The notes beneath the pieces are model-generated. The model searched no databases. It saw only the letters and a program-made list of their open reading frames with translations, and had not been told where the DNA came from. DNA of 37,489 nt from Cellulomonas rhizosphaerae (lineage in GTDB: Bacteria; Actinomycetota; Actinomycetes; Actinomycetales; Cellulomonadaceae), in contig NZ_QWKP01000204.1 in assembly GCF_003470205.1 (NCBI RefSeq), positions 1 to 37,489 of the forward strand, written 5' to 3'. Made by a program: the position numbers and the translations under genes. Positions within the stretch are counted from its first letter, which is position 1. The number at the start of each line of letters is the position of its first letter. This document shows positions 7,971 through 16,179 of this stretch, piece by piece.

Positions 7971-8177
7971 ATGACGACCATCCGACGATCCCGACCCCGA
8001 GCCGCCTGGGCGGCGCTGCTGCGCCGCCTGCCCCGCCCGGGCAGCGACCGAGGCGACGTCCCGGGCTGGGTGCTCGTCACCCTGATGACCGCCGGGCTCG
8101 TCACGGCGCTGTGGGTGCTCGCCGGGGACACGCTGAGCGAGGTCTTCTCGAACGCCATCAAGAGCGTCCACGGCTGA
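7971..8177 (+). CDS. Small Flp-type pilin candidate
   Basis: 68 residues from ATG 7971, with a good ribosome site (GGGAGG at about 7960). After a basic leader (TTIRRSRPRAAWAALLRRL) comes GSDRGDVPGWVLVTLMTAGLVTALWVLAGD, a single hydrophobic helix of pilin type, then a short polar tail. Position between tadC and the tadE genes is where the major Flp pilin is normally encoded. The classical G/E-Y Flp cleavage motif is replaced by GDVPGW, so processing by a prepilin peptidase is uncertain; no such peptidase is in the window. Confidence 0.75.
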   Translation: MTTIRRSRPRAAWAALLRRLPRPGSDRGDVPGWVLVTLMTAGLVTALWVLAGDTLSEVFSNAIKSVHG

Positions 8178-8545
8178 ACGACGAGGGGTCGGCGATCGTC
8201 GACTTCGCCCTGATCGGGGCCCTCGTCACGGTGCTGTTCGTCGCGATCGTGCAGCTCACGCTCGTGCTGCACGTGCGCAACACGCTCATCGACTCGGCGA
8301 GCGAGGGCGCCCGGTACGGCGCGCTCGCAGGCAACGACACCGGTGACGCCGTGGCGCGCACGCGGCTGCTGGTCGACAGTGCGCTGTCCTCGCGGTTCGC
8401 CGACGACGTCTCGGCGCGGCGGGTCGAGCGCGACGGGCTCGCGCTCGTCGAGGTCGACGTCACCGCGCCGCTGCCCGTCATCGGCTTCGTCGGTGCGGTC
8501 GGGTCGATGACCGTGCACGGGCACGCCCTGGCCGAGATCCCGTGA
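8174..8545 (+). CDS. TadE-like pseudopilin (first copy)
   Basis: About 123 residues. NDEGSAIVDFALIGALVTVLFVAIVQLTLVLHVRNTLIDSASEGARYGA is a typical TadE start: a polar leader, then E/D-F-A, one hydrophobic helix and an amphipathic continuation. No ATG or GTG lies at the expected place. CTG 8174 overlaps the pilin stop by 4 bases (CTGA) and gives the expected N-terminus. An alternative is GTG 8111, which would overlap the pilin gene by 67 bases. The stop overlaps the next gene's GTG. TadE/TadG proteins are membrane-anchored minor components needed for Flp pilus assembly. Function confidence is good; the start is uncertain. Confidence 0.75.
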   Translation: MNDEGSAIVDFALIGALVTVLFVAIVQLTLVLHVRNTLIDSASEGARYGALAGNDTGDAVARTRLLVDSALSSRFADDVSARRVERDGLALVEVDVTAPLPVIGFVGAVGSMTVHGHALAEIP

Positions 8546-8991
8546 GTCGGTGGGAGCGCCCGCAGGGCGACGAGGGCAGCGCGATCATCGAGTTCCTCGG
8601 CGTCTCGCTCGTGCTGCTGGTGCCGCTCGTCTACCTGGTTCTCGTGCTGGCCAAGATCGAGGCCGCGACGTTCGCGGTCGAGGGCGCCGCGCGCGAGGCG
8701 GCGCGGGTCTACGTGCGGTCGGACTCGGCCGACGAGGGCTCGCAGGCCGCCGTCGCGTCCGTCGGGATCGCGCTGCAGGACCAGGGATTCACGGACGATC
8801 CCGCGCAGGCGCTCACGCTCGTCTGCTCGGACGACCCGTGCCTGACGCCCGGCGGCGACGTCGAGGCCGACGTGCGGATCCAGGTCCCGCTGCCGTTCGT
8901 GCCCGGGTTCGTGAGAGACGTGGTCCCGCTCGAGGTGCCGGTCAGCGCGGCCCGGTCCGCGCCGGTCGACGAGTACCGGGCGGGCGGATGA
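8542..8991 (+). CDS. TadE-like pseudopilin (second copy)
   Basis: 149 residues from GTG 8542, overlapping the previous stop (GTGA). GDEGSAIIEFLGVSLVLLVPLVYLVLVLAKIEAATFAVEGAAREAARVY carries the TadE pattern: Glu at the helix start, a single hydrophobic segment at about residues 15-40, then the AAREAARVY stretch shared by the family. The extracytoplasmic part contains two cysteines close together (SDDPCL and VCSDD) that could form a disulphide. The stop overlaps the next ATG. It probably acts with the neighbouring TadE and TadG proteins in pilus assembly. Confidence 0.85.
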   Translation: MSRWERPQGDEGSAIIEFLGVSLVLLVPLVYLVLVLAKIEAATFAVEGAAREAARVYVRSDSADEGSQAAVASVGIALQDQGFTDDPAQALTLVCSDDPCLTPGGDVEADVRIQVPLPFVPGFVRDVVPLEVPVSAARSAPVDEYRAGG

Positions 8992-9470
8992 CGGCCCGGC
9001 TGCGGTCCGCCCTGCGACGAGGCGGTGACGACGGGCAGATCATGCTGCTGACCATCGGGTTCGTCGTCGTCGCGCTGTTGCTGATCTCCGTCGTCGCATC
9101 GGCCGCGGGTGTGCACCTCGAGCGCAAGCGCCTGCTCGCGCTCGCGGACGTCATGGCGCTCGAAACGGCCGACGCGGTGGACGACGACGCCTACTTCGCG
9201 CCCGGCGCGGGCCGCGGCGACCCCGAGACCGAGCCCGCAGCGATCTCGACGGCCTCCGTCCGCGCCGCCGCGGCGGAGTACCTCGTCGACAACCCCGGCG
9301 CGACCGAGCGGTGGCGCGAGTTCGGGTACACGGCGTCAGCAACCGACGGCGGGGCCACCGCGCACGTCGAGCTCGCGGCGGTCGTGCGGCCGGCGATCAT
9401 CTCCTGGGTGCTCGCGCCGTGGTCCGACGGGATCACGATCACGGCCGTGTCCGACGCGAGCGCCCGGTGA
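8988..9470 (+). CDS. TadG-like / pilus-locus membrane protein
   Basis: 160 residues from ATG 8988, overlapping the previous stop (ATGA). [54 protein letters not shown] is the pattern of TadG-type and 'TadE-like helicase/secretion neighbourhood' proteins: DxGQ, one membrane helix, then LERKRLxxLADxxAL. The remainder is a small extracytoplasmic domain without a von Willebrand domain, so it is much shorter than classical TadG. It is the last gene of the Tad operon; prfB follows with its own promoter. Confidence 0.82.
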   Translation: MTARLRSALRRGGDDGQIMLLTIGFVVVALLLISVVASAAGVHLERKRLLALADVMALETADAVDDDAYFAPGAGRGDPETEPAAISTASVRAAAAEYLVDNPGATERWREFGYTASATDGGATAHVELAAVVRPAIISWVLAPWSDGITITAVSDASAR

Positions 9471-9544
9471 CCGGGGCGGGCCCCTGTGGCCGGCGTCGCA
9501 GGCCCCGCGCCTGGGCCGTGTGTGCCGCGGCGGTCGATGCCCGG

Positions 9545-9550
9545 TAGCCT
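9545..9550 (+). promoter_or_regulatory. -10 box of a leaderless prfB promoter
   Basis: TAGCCT ends 8 bases before the prfB GTG (9559), so transcription should start at or next to the start codon. No ribosome site is visible, which fits leaderless translation, common in actinobacteria. Confidence 0.5.
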
Positions 9551-9558
9551 GGACGGTC

Positions 9559-10674
9559 GTGGCCACCACCGACTTTCCCGCCGAGATCCGTGATCTGCGC
9601 AGCACCCTGGGCTCGATCCAGGCCGTGAGCGACCCGACCGCGCTGAAGGCGAAGATCGCCGAGCTGTCGGAGCAGGCGTCGGTCCCCAACCTGTGGGACG
9701 ACCCCGAGGCGGCCCAGAAGGTCACCAGCGCGCTGTCGCAGGCGCAGTCGGAGCTCGACCGCGTGAGCAAGCTCGGCGGTCGGATCGACGACCTCGAGAC
9801 GCTCGTCGAGATGGCCGTCGAGATGGACGACGAGGACACGCTCAACGAGGCCGACGCCGAGCTGGTCAAGATCCGCAAGGACCTCGGCGAGCTCGAGGTC
9901 CGCACGCTGCTGGCCGGCGAGTACGACCAGCGCGAGGCGGTCGTGACGATCCGCTCGGGCGCCGGTGGTGTGGACGCCGCCGACTTCGCCGAGATGCTGC
10001 TGCGCATGTACCTGCGCTGGGCCGAGCGCCACAACTACCCGACGACGGTGCTCGACACCTCCTACGCCGAGGAGGCCGGGCTGAAGTCGGCCACCTTCGA
10101 GGTCAAGGCCCCGTACGCGTTCGGGCACCTGTCGGTCGAGGCCGGCACGCACCGCCTGGTGCGCATCTCGCCGTTCGACAACCAGGGCCGCCGGCAGACG
10201 TCGTTCGCCGCGGTCGAGGTCATCCCGCTCATCGAGCAGACCGACTCCGTGGAGATCCCCGAGTCGGAGATCAAGGTCGACGTGTTCCGCTCGTCGGGCC
10301 CGGGCGGGCAGTCGGTCAACACGACCGACTCCGCCGTGCGCATGACGCACATCCCGACCGGCATCGTCGTGTCGATGCAGAACGAGAAGTCGCAGATCCA
10401 GAACCGCGCCGCCGCGCTGCGCGTCCTCCAGTCCCGCCTGCTCCTGGTCCGCAAGGCCGAGGAGGACGCGAAGAAGAAGGAGATGGCCGGCGACATCAAG
10501 GCCAGCTGGGGCGACCAGATGCGCTCCTACGTGCTGCAGCCGTACCAGATGGTCAAGGACCTGCGCACCGAGCACGAGGTCGGCAACCCGTCCGCAGTGT
10601 TCGACGGCGACATCGACGACTTCATCGAGGCCGGCATCCGGTGGCGCAAGGAGCAGGAGATGGCGAACGACTGA
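9559..10674 (+). CDS. prfB: Peptide chain release factor 2
   Basis: 371 residues from GTG 9559. It recognises UGA and UAA stop codons and triggers peptide release on the ribosome. The stop-codon reading motif SPF is at 204-206 ([15 protein letters not shown]) and the catalytic GGQ at 249-251 ([17 protein letters not shown]). The N-terminal coiled region ([22 protein letters not shown]...) and the overall length are normal. There is no in-frame UGA with a slippery site near codon 26, so the programmed frameshift used by many bacteria is absent, as usual in actinobacteria. The -10 box TAGCCT just upstream suggests leaderless expression. prfB is commonly followed directly by ftsE in this phylum; here a sugar transport operon lies in between. 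Confidence 0.97.
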   Translation: MATTDFPAEIRDLRSTLGSIQAVSDPTALKAKIAELSEQASVPNLWDDPEAAQKVTSALSQAQSELDRVSKLGGRIDDLETLVEMAVEMDDEDTLNEADAELVKIRKDLGELEVRTLLAGEYDQREAVVTIRSGAGGVDAADFAEMLLRMYLRWAERHNYPTTVLDTSYAEEAGLKSATFEVKAPYAFGHLSVEAGTHRLVRISPFDNQGRRQTSFAAVEVIPLIEQTDSVEIPESEIKVDVFRSSGPGGQSVNTTDSAVRMTHIPTGIVVSMQNEKSQIQNRAAALRVLQSRLLLVRKAEEDAKKKEMAGDIKASWGDQMRSYVLQPYQMVKDLRTEHEVGNPSAVFDGDIDDFIEAGIRWRKEQEMAND

Positions 10675-10793
10675 CGTTCGCCTGCCCAGCCGGCAAGGTT
10701 TGGCCTCCCGACGCCCGACGCCGGCTGTCGCTCAGTCCTGTGGCCGTCCCGTAGCCCGCGCGGTCCCTGACCCCGGCGCACGTGAGCGCTTGA

Positions 10794-10836
10794 GTTCAGC
10801 CTTGATGCCGCTATGTGCGAAGAACGCTGAACACAA
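10794..10836. repeat. Palindromic intergenic repeat, copy 1
   Basis: 43 bases running from GTTCAGC to CTGAACACAA, nearly identical to copy 2 at 10876-10918 (3 differences seen). It forms an imperfect stem (GTTCAGC with GCTGAAC) around a loop containing GATGCCGCTATGTGCGA. Confidence 0.85.
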
Positions 10837-10865
10837 CGCTGCGCCGAGCCCGGCCGGGATGGCGC

Positions 10866-10924
10866 GCGAGCTTGTGTTCAGCGTTGATGCCGCTATGTGC
10901 GACGAACGCTGAACACAAGCTCGC
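10866..10924. repeat. Palindromic intergenic repeat, copy 2
   Basis: Perfect 20-base inverted arms (10866-10885 and 10905-10924) enclose a 19-base loop. The arms contain CTTGTGTTCAGCGTT and its complement. The core is shared with copy 1, 82 bases upstream. No protein-coding sense; it resembles a REP-type or MITE-like dispersed element. Confidence 0.85.
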
Positions 10925-11199
10925 CGAACCCGCCCGGGCCGCTGCGAGGTTGGGGTGTGCGCGCTCGGTGGGGAGGGGCGCGACTCCTTCGTGGCGGCGA
11001 GGGTCACCCGTTCGCGTGAGCCGGGTGGCGAGCGAAGCCGGCAGGACGGGTGCGGGGCGTAGGCCGCTTGGGGGCGGGACGCCCGGGCCGCGGGCGGGGC
11101 CCCAGACCAGGCCGACGAGATCCCCACGCGGACCCCCGCAGGCCCGCCGAGCAGCATGTTCGTGCGCAACCGGCCCGCGCACCGGGCTTGCACAGGGTT

Positions 11200-11216
11200 T
11201 GTTGCGGCACCCAACA
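11200..11216. promoter_or_regulatory. ROK-type operator, distal site
   Basis: TGTTG-N7-CAACA, with identical half-sites and spacing to the promoter-proximal site at 11334-11350; their centres are 134 bases apart. TTGTT...AACAA-like palindromes are the known shape of ROK/XylR-type operators. The ROK regulator gene at 14851 is the obvious candidate to bind. Confidence 0.6.
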
Positions 11217-11308
11217 TGAAGTGATTGCCGGGGGCATACCGGGCATCGGCCGCCAGGGCCGAAGGTCCCAAGAAGGTCACGATTCGGCGACGGAACCGGT
11301 GTTCCTGC

Positions 11309-11350
11309 TTGTGGGGGGTCCGGGAGGGTCATATGTTGTGGCCCGCAACA
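11309..11350 (+). promoter_or_regulatory. Promoter of the sugar ABC operon with overlapping ROK-type operator
   Basis: -35 TTGTGG (11309-11314), 17-base spacer, -10 TATGTT (11332-11337). The palindrome TGTTG-N7-CAACA (11334-11350) covers the -10 box and the expected start site, so a bound repressor would block polymerase. The ATG of the binding-protein gene is about 70 bases downstream with a clear GAGAGGGAG ribosome site. Confidence 0.6.
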
Positions 11351-11419
11351 ATAGTCCGGCAGCTCTGATGCGCCGGCTGGAGACGGACGCGACGAGGCGT
11401 CGTCACGAGAGGGAGCACA

Positions 11420-12535
11420 ATGCGACGGAGCATGATGCTGGGGATGGCCGCCATCACGGCGACCGGACTGCTGCTGGCCGGATGTAGCAGCGACGACTCG
11501 CCGGGCAGCGGCGAGAGCAGCGGCTCCACCGATGGTGGAGCCAAGCCGAAGGTGGGCGTGATCCTTCCGGACACGAAGTCCTCGGCCCGGTGGGAGACCG
11601 CCGACAAGAAGTACCTGACGGAGGCCTTCGAGGCCGCGGGTGTCGACTCCGACATCCAGAACGCGCAGGGTGACGCGACGCAGTTCCAGACGATCGCGGA
11701 CCAGATGATCACGAGCGGCGTCAACGTCCTCATGATCGTCAACCTGGACTCCGGCTCGGGCAAGGCCGTCCTGGCCAAGGCCAAGCAGGCCGGCATCGCC
11801 ACGATCGACTACGACCGCCTGACGCTGGGCGGCGGCGCGGACTTCTACGTGTCGTTCGACAACAACAAGGTCGGCCAGCTCCAGGGCGAGGGCCTGCAGA
11901 AGTGCCTCGACGACGCCGGCAAGACGAAGGCCAACATCGCCTTCCTCAACGGCTCGCCGACGGACAACAACGCCACGCTGTTCACGGCCGGCGCCAAGGA
12001 GGCGCTGAAGGCCAAGATCGACAGCAAGGACTACACGATCGTCGCCGACCAGACGGTTGAGAAGTGGGACAACCAGATCGCCGGCACGGTGTTCGAGCAG
12101 ATGTACACGGACACCTCGGGCAAGATCGACGGCGTCTACGCCGCCAACGACGGTCTGGCCAACGCCGCCATCGCCATCCTGAAGAAGAACGGCGCCAACG
12201 GCATCCCGGTGACCGGTCAGGACGCCACGGACCAGGGCCTGCAGAACATCCTGTCGGGCGACCAGTGCATGACCGTCTACAAGGCCGTCAAGAAGGAGGC
12301 CGACGCGGCCTCCGCCCTGGCCGTCGCGCTCGCCAAGGGTGAGGACCCGTCCTCGCAGGCGACCGGCTCGGTCACCGACACCGAGACGAACAAGGAGGTC
12401 AAGGCGGTTCTTCTCGACCCGCAGGCCATCTACTTCGACTCCGTGAAGGACGTCATCGCCGACGGTTACACCACCAAGGAGAACGTCTGCACCGCAGAGC
12501 TCGCCGCCAAGTGCACCGAGGCCGGCATCTCCTGA
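11420..12535 (+). CDS. Sugar ABC transporter substrate-binding lipoprotein (XylF/periplasmic-binding type I class)
   Basis: 371 residues from ATG 11420. A lipoprotein signal peptide (MRRSMMLGMAAITATGLLLAGC) has its lipobox LLAG-C, giving acylated Cys22; a Ser/Gly/Asp linker follows. The mature part is a type I sugar-binding fold: KVGVILPDTKSSARWETADKKYL, NVLMIVNLDSGSGKAVLAKAKQAGI, IDYDRL, FLNGSPTDNNATLF and DGVYAANDGLANAAI. The pattern most resembles D-xylose-binding XylF and the related ChvE/FrcB proteins. It would capture a monosaccharide outside the membrane and deliver it to the permease at 13546. It is first in an operon with the ATPase, permease and a ROK repressor. A strong hairpin after the gene probably raises its level over the other subunits. 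The exact sugar cannot be read from the sequence; xylose is a reasonable guess. Confidence 0.9.
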   Translation: MRRSMMLGMAAITATGLLLAGCSSDDSPGSGESSGSTDGGAKPKVGVILPDTKSSARWETADKKYLTEAFEAAGVDSDIQNAQGDATQFQTIADQMITSGVNVLMIVNLDSGSGKAVLAKAKQAGIATIDYDRLTLGGGADFYVSFDNNKVGQLQGEGLQKCLDDAGKTKANIAFLNGSPTDNNATLFTAGAKEALKAKIDSKDYTIVADQTVEKWDNQIAGTVFEQMYTDTSGKIDGVYAANDGLANAAIAILKKNGANGIPVTGQDATDQGLQNILSGDQCMTVYKAVKKEADAASALAVALAKGEDPSSQATGSVTDTETNKEVKAVLLDPQAIYFDSVKDVIADGYTTKENVCTAELAAKCTEAGIS

Positions 12536-12580
12536 CGCTCCACCCCGGGGCGACCGCTCAGCCGCGGTCACCACGGTGAC

Positions 12581-12617
12581 GGCTGGGGCCGGTCCGCGAC
12601 AGCGGCCGGCCCCAGCC
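12581..12617 (+). other. Intercistronic hairpin between binding-protein and ATPase genes
   Basis: A perfect 12-base stem (GGCTGGGGCCGG 12581-12592, CCGGCCCCAGCC 12606-12617) with a 13-base loop, and no T-tract. A smaller stem GTCACC-AC-GGTGAC lies just upstream. Such hairpins after binding-protein genes usually protect the upstream mRNA or partly terminate, giving excess binding protein. Confidence 0.7.
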
Positions 12618-12715
12618 TGGCGTCCGCCAAGGACGCCGCAACGGGTCGCAAGGACGCGACCTGCTCAGACCCGCGACGACCGCGGGGTGACTCGATGTAC
12701 GTGACGAGGTGGACG

Positions 12716-13549
12716 ATGACACAAGCAGCGTATGCCGCACCCAACCAGGCGCCCCCGCCGATCCTCGAGGTCCGCGGAGGCCGGAAGAACTTCGGCGCTG
12801 TGCACGCCCTGCGGGGTGTCGATCTCGTGGCGCGAGCCGGCGAGGTGACCGCTCTCGTGGGCGACAACGGCGCCGGCAAGTCGACGATGATCAAGTGCAT
12901 CGCCGGCATTTACGGCTTCGACGCCGGTGAGGTCCTGTTCCAGGGCGAGCCGGTGAACATCACGGACCCCGCCGAGGCCAACGCCATGGGCATCGAGGTC
13001 GTGTACCAGGACCTGGCCTTGTGCGACAACCTCGACATCGTCCACAACATGTTCCTGGGGCGCGAGCTCAAGAAGGGCATCCAGCTCGACGAGCAGGCGA
13101 TGGAGGCCCGCGCCGCGGAGGTGCTGGCGTCGCTGTCGGTGCGGACCGTGCGCTCGATCCGCCAGCACGTGGCCAGCCTCTCGGGCGGGCAGCGGCAGAC
13201 GGTCGCCATCGCGCGCGCCGTGCTGTGGAACTCCAAGCTGGTCATCCTCGACGAGCCGACCGCCGCCCTCGGCGTCGCGCAGACCGAGCAGGTGCTGCAG
13301 CTGGTGCGCCGCCTCGCCGACGCCGGACTGGCCGTCGTCCTGGTCTCGCACAACATGAACGACGTCTTCGAGGTCGCCGACGCCATCAACGTGCTCTACC
13401 TGGGCCAGACGGCCGCGCAGGTGCGCACCAAGGACAGCTCGCGCTCCGAGGTCATCGAGCTCATCACGAGTGGATCGGCCAACGGCAACGCTGCCGCCCC
13501 GGCGCTGAGCAAGACCACCCCCACGGCGAACGGGAGCAACCCGGCATGA
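12716..13549 (+). CDS. Sugar ABC transporter ATP-binding protein (single-domain, FrcA-like)
   Basis: 277 residues from ATG 12716 (MTQAAYAAPNQ), preceded by GAGGTGG; the in-frame ATG 12695 is possible but lacks a good ribosome site. It carries one complete ABC domain: Walker A GDNGAGKST, Q-loop VVYQDLALCDNLDI, signature LSGGQRQTVAIARA, Walker B LVILDEPTAAL and H-loop LVSHNMNDVF. XylG/RbsA-type partners usually have two fused ABC domains (about 500 residues); this single-domain form matches the fructose FrcA-like branch and must act as a homodimer. It powers import through the permease encoded next, whose ATG overlaps its stop (ATGA). The C-terminal tail is an Ala/Asn-rich extension of no clear role. 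Confidence 0.92.
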   Translation: MTQAAYAAPNQAPPPILEVRGGRKNFGAVHALRGVDLVARAGEVTALVGDNGAGKSTMIKCIAGIYGFDAGEVLFQGEPVNITDPAEANAMGIEVVYQDLALCDNLDIVHNMFLGRELKKGIQLDEQAMEARAAEVLASLSVRTVRSIRQHVASLSGGQRQTVAIARAVLWNSKLVILDEPTAALGVAQTEQVLQLVRRLADAGLAVVLVSHNMNDVFEVADAINVLYLGQTAAQVRTKDSSRSEVIELITSGSANGNAAAPALSKTTPTANGSNPA

Positions 13550-14820
13550 GCACGTCCACCCGCCCCCCGGAGTCCGCGGCGCCATCGCTGCTGGCCGGCT
13601 CCGTCGAGCAGCCCACCTTCGGTGAGGCCGTCTCCAACTACGTGCGCAAGGTGCGCGGCGGCGACATGGGCTCGCTGCCCGCGATCCTCGCCCTCGTCGT
13701 GCTCGCGCTCGCCTTCTACGCGCTGCGGCCCGAGAAGTTCTTCTCGGCCCTGAACATCGCCAACCTGTTCCAGCAGGGTGCGACCGTCACGGTCATCGCG
13801 ATGGGCCTCGTGTTCGTCCTGCTGATCGGCGAGATCGACCTGTCCGCCGGCGTCACGTCCGGCGTCTGCGGCGCCACCCTGGCCATCGCCCTGACCAAGT
13901 GGGACTGGCCCTGGTACGGCGCGGTCGCGGCGGCTCTCGTCGTCGGTGTCGTCATCGGCACGCTGCTCGGCACGTTGGTCGCGAGAGTCGGCATCCCGTC
14001 GTTCGTCACCACCCTGGCCGCCTTCCTCGCCTTCCAGGGCGTCGTCCTGCTGATGATCGGCACGGGCGGCAACATCTCGATCACCGACAACGTGATCATC
14101 GCGATCGAGAACAAGAACCTGCCGCCGTGGCTCGGCTGGGCGCTCGGCGCCGTCGCCGTGCTGGCCTACGCCGGCGCGAGCCTCTACGGCTGGTCGCAGC
14201 GTCGTGCCCGCGGCCTGCTGTCGGCGCCGCTCGGCGTCATCATCGCGAAGATCGCCGCCGTCGCGATCGCGGTGCTCGGGCTCGTCGCCGTGCTCAACCA
14301 GGAGCGCAGCGTCAACCCCGTGCGCTCGATCATGGGCGTGCCGATCGTCATCCCGCTCATCGCGGTGCTCGCCCTGATCCTGGGCTTCATCCTCACGCGC
14401 ACCGCGTTCGGCCGGCACATCTACGCCGTCGGTGGCAACGCCGAGGCCACGCGTCGCGCGGGCATCAACGTGCCCGCCGTGCGCACGGTCTGCTTCATGA
14501 TCTGCTCGACGATGGCGGCCTTCGCCGGCATCATCGCCGTCTCGCGCGCCACGTCGGTCGACCCCAACGCGGGTGGCTCCAACGTGCTGCTCTACGCGGT
14601 CGGCGCGGCGGTCATCGGTGGAACGTCGCTGTTCGGTGGCAAGGGCCGCATCATCGACGCCCTCATCGGTGGCGCTGTCATCGCCGTCATCGACAACGGC
14701 ATGGGGCTGCTCGGTTACTCCTCCGGCGTCAAGTACGTTGTCACCGGCGGTGTGCTCGTCGCAGCTGCGGCCGTCGACGCGATCTCGCGCCGCCGGGCAC
14801 GGGCCACCGGACGTCTCTGA
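13546..14820 (+). CDS. Sugar ABC transporter permease (XylH/RbsC class)
   Basis: 424 residues from ATG 13546, overlapping the ATPase stop. About ten hydrophobic segments are visible, beginning with LPAILALVVLALAFYAL. Family landmarks are GLVFVLLIGEIDLSAGVTSG, VARVGIPSFVTTLAAFLAFQG, TAFGRHIYAVGGNAEATRRAGINV (the loop contacting the ATPase) and LYAVGAAVIGGTSLFGGKG. These are characteristic of the BPD_transp_2 family that imports pentoses and hexoses; the long form with extra helices between residues 190 and 290 is typical of XylH. It would pair with the lipoprotein at 11420 and the ATPase at 12716. Confidence 0.93.
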   Translation: MSTSTRPPESAAPSLLAGSVEQPTFGEAVSNYVRKVRGGDMGSLPAILALVVLALAFYALRPEKFFSALNIANLFQQGATVTVIAMGLVFVLLIGEIDLSAGVTSGVCGATLAIALTKWDWPWYGAVAAALVVGVVIGTLLGTLVARVGIPSFVTTLAAFLAFQGVVLLMIGTGGNISITDNVIIAIENKNLPPWLGWALGAVAVLAYAGASLYGWSQRRARGLLSAPLGVIIAKIAAVAIAVLGLVAVLNQERSVNPVRSIMGVPIVIPLIAVLALILGFILTRTAFGRHIYAVGGNAEATRRAGINVPAVRTVCFMICSTMAAFAGIIAVSRATSVDPNAGGSNVLLYAVGAAVIGGTSLFGGKGRIIDALIGGAVIAVIDNGMGLLGYSSGVKYVVTGGVLVAAAAVDAISRRRARATGRL

Positions 14821-14850
14821 TCGACAGCACTCACATCGGGGGTGGAGTAG

Positions 14851-16119
14851 GTGCGGCTCGGCGCAGGTCCGCAGGTCAGGCCTGCTGACGCGTCCGCTCA
14901 GGACGACGTCCGGCGGGCCAACCTGTCCTCGGTGCTGCGCCTGCTCCACTTCCACGGTCCGGCCACGCGCTCGGACCTGGTCGCCTCCACCGGATTCAAC
15001 CGCTCGACCGTCGGGTCGCTCACCTCCGAGCTCACCAAGCTCGGGCTCGTGCGTGAGCGGCCCGGCGTCGTCGGCGGCAAGGGTCGCCCGTCGAACCTCG
15101 TCGAGCCCGTGAGCACCGGCGCCCACGTCCTCGCGTTCGACGTCACCCCGTCGAGCGTGGGTGCGGCGCGCGTCGGGCTGGGCGGCTACATGCTCCAGGT
15201 CCGACGACGACTTCACTCGACGAGCTCGCACGACGTGCCGGCCGTCGTCCAGCTCATCGCCACGCTGGCCACCGAGATGCAGGCCCGCGCGGCCACCGGG
15301 TCGGTATGCCTCGGCATCGTCGTCTCGGTCATGGGCAGCGTCCGCCAGCCCGACGGGCTCGTGCGGCGATCGCCCCCGCTCGGCTGGCACGAGGTGCCGC
15401 TCGCCGACCTGCTGCGCGAGGCCACCGGCCACAAGTACCCCGTCGCGGTCGGCAACGACGGCGACCTCGGCGCGGTCGCCGAGTACCTGCGCGGCGCCGC
15501 CCGCGGGACGCAGGACGTCCTCTACGTGCGCGGCGAGGTGGGCGTGGGCGGTGGCGTCGTCGTCGACGGCGAGCTGCTCAAGGGCGCCGGCGGCTACGCG
15601 GGCGAGGTCGGCCACATCGTCGTCAAGCCCGGCGGACGCACGTGCTCGTGCGGCGCGCGCGGCTGCTGGGAGGCCGAGGTCGGCGACGGCGCCATCATCC
15701 GGGCGGTCGGCCGCGACCCGCGCGAGTCGGAGATCGAGGACGTCCTGTCCGACGTAGCGATCGGCAACCGCCGCGCGATCTCCGGCGTCCGCAAGACGGG
15801 GGAGTGGGTGGGCCTCGGGCTGGCCAGCCTCGTCAACATCTTCAACCCGCGCATCGTCGTGCTGGGTGGGACGCTCGGCGCGCTCTACCCGACCATGGAG
15901 CCGACGCTGGCGTCGAGCTTCTCGCGCACGCTCGGCCCCATGCGGGAGCAGGCGATGATCGTCCGCGGCGAGCTCGGCTCCGACGCGCAGCTCGTCGGCG
16001 CGTCCGAGGTCGCCTTCGCCGACGTGCTCGAGGACCCCGCTGGCACGCTCGAGGCCCGCACCGCGCAGGCCGACGAGCACGAGGATCACCCCCTGCGCGT
16101 GCTCCACCAGGCGGGGTAA
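14851..16119 (+). CDS. ROK-family transcriptional regulator of the sugar operon
   Basis: 422 residues from GTG 14851, 30 bases after the permease stop, with GGTGGAG as ribosome site. An N-terminal winged helix-turn-helix (about 20-75: [42 protein letters not shown]) is followed by a ROK sugar-kinase-like domain. That domain has the zinc motif [10 protein letters not shown] (near 265-275) and the signature [26 protein letters not shown]. Members without catalytic function act as sugar-responsive repressors (XylR, NagC type). Its place at the end of the transporter operon and the two TGTTG-N7-CAACA palindromes upstream of the operon suggest local autoregulation; this pairing is inferred, not shown. 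Confidence 0.9.
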   Translation: MRLGAGPQVRPADASAQDDVRRANLSSVLRLLHFHGPATRSDLVASTGFNRSTVGSLTSELTKLGLVRERPGVVGGKGRPSNLVEPVSTGAHVLAFDVTPSSVGAARVGLGGYMLQVRRRLHSTSSHDVPAVVQLIATLATEMQARAATGSVCLGIVVSVMGSVRQPDGLVRRSPPLGWHEVPLADLLREATGHKYPVAVGNDGDLGAVAEYLRGAARGTQDVLYVRGEVGVGGGVVVDGELLKGAGGYAGEVGHIVVKPGGRTCSCGARGCWEAEVGDGAIIRAVGRDPRESEIEDVLSDVAIGNRRAISGVRKTGEWVGLGLASLVNIFNPRIVVLGGTLGALYPTMEPTLASSFSRTLGPMREQAMIVRGELGSDAQLVGASEVAFADVLEDPAGTLEARTAQADEHEDHPLRVLHQAG

Positions 16120-16179
16120 ACAGGGCATATCGCCCGGTCGCAGCGCCGGCGGCGTACTCACAGGTAGGCATCGGCGTGT

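Larger units (their letters stand above)
10675..11419. other. 745-base intergenic region before the sugar ABC operon
   Basis: No convincing gene on either strand. Open frames on both strands are shadows created by high GC, and part of them reads through the two palindromic repeats. The region contains the repeat pair (10794-10836 and 10866-10924), two matching operator-like sites (11200-11216 and 11334-11350), a probable promoter (11309-11337) and, at 11408-11415, a GAGAGGGAG ribosome site for the binding-protein gene. The stretch 10930-11190 holds nothing recognised. Confidence 0.6.

Noticed and set aside
9559..9640. Programmed +1 frameshift in prfB
   Set aside because: No in-frame UGA or slippery CUU-UGA site near codon 26; the gene is read straight through.
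10794..10924. CRISPR array
   Set aside because: Only two copies of a self-complementary 43-base unit with a 39-base gap, no further repeats and no cas genes; it fits a palindromic intergenic repeat instead.
10811..12574. Minus-strand open frame of 587 codons opposite the sugar-binding protein gene
   Set aside because: Shadow frame that also reads through the palindromic repeats; the sense strand has a clear lipoprotein gene.
12716..14820. Ribose (Rbs) rather than xylose/fructose class for the ABC transporter
   Set aside because: The single-domain ATPase, the long permease with extra helices and the XylF-like binding protein fit the Xyl/Frc branch better, but the true sugar cannot be decided from sequence alone.
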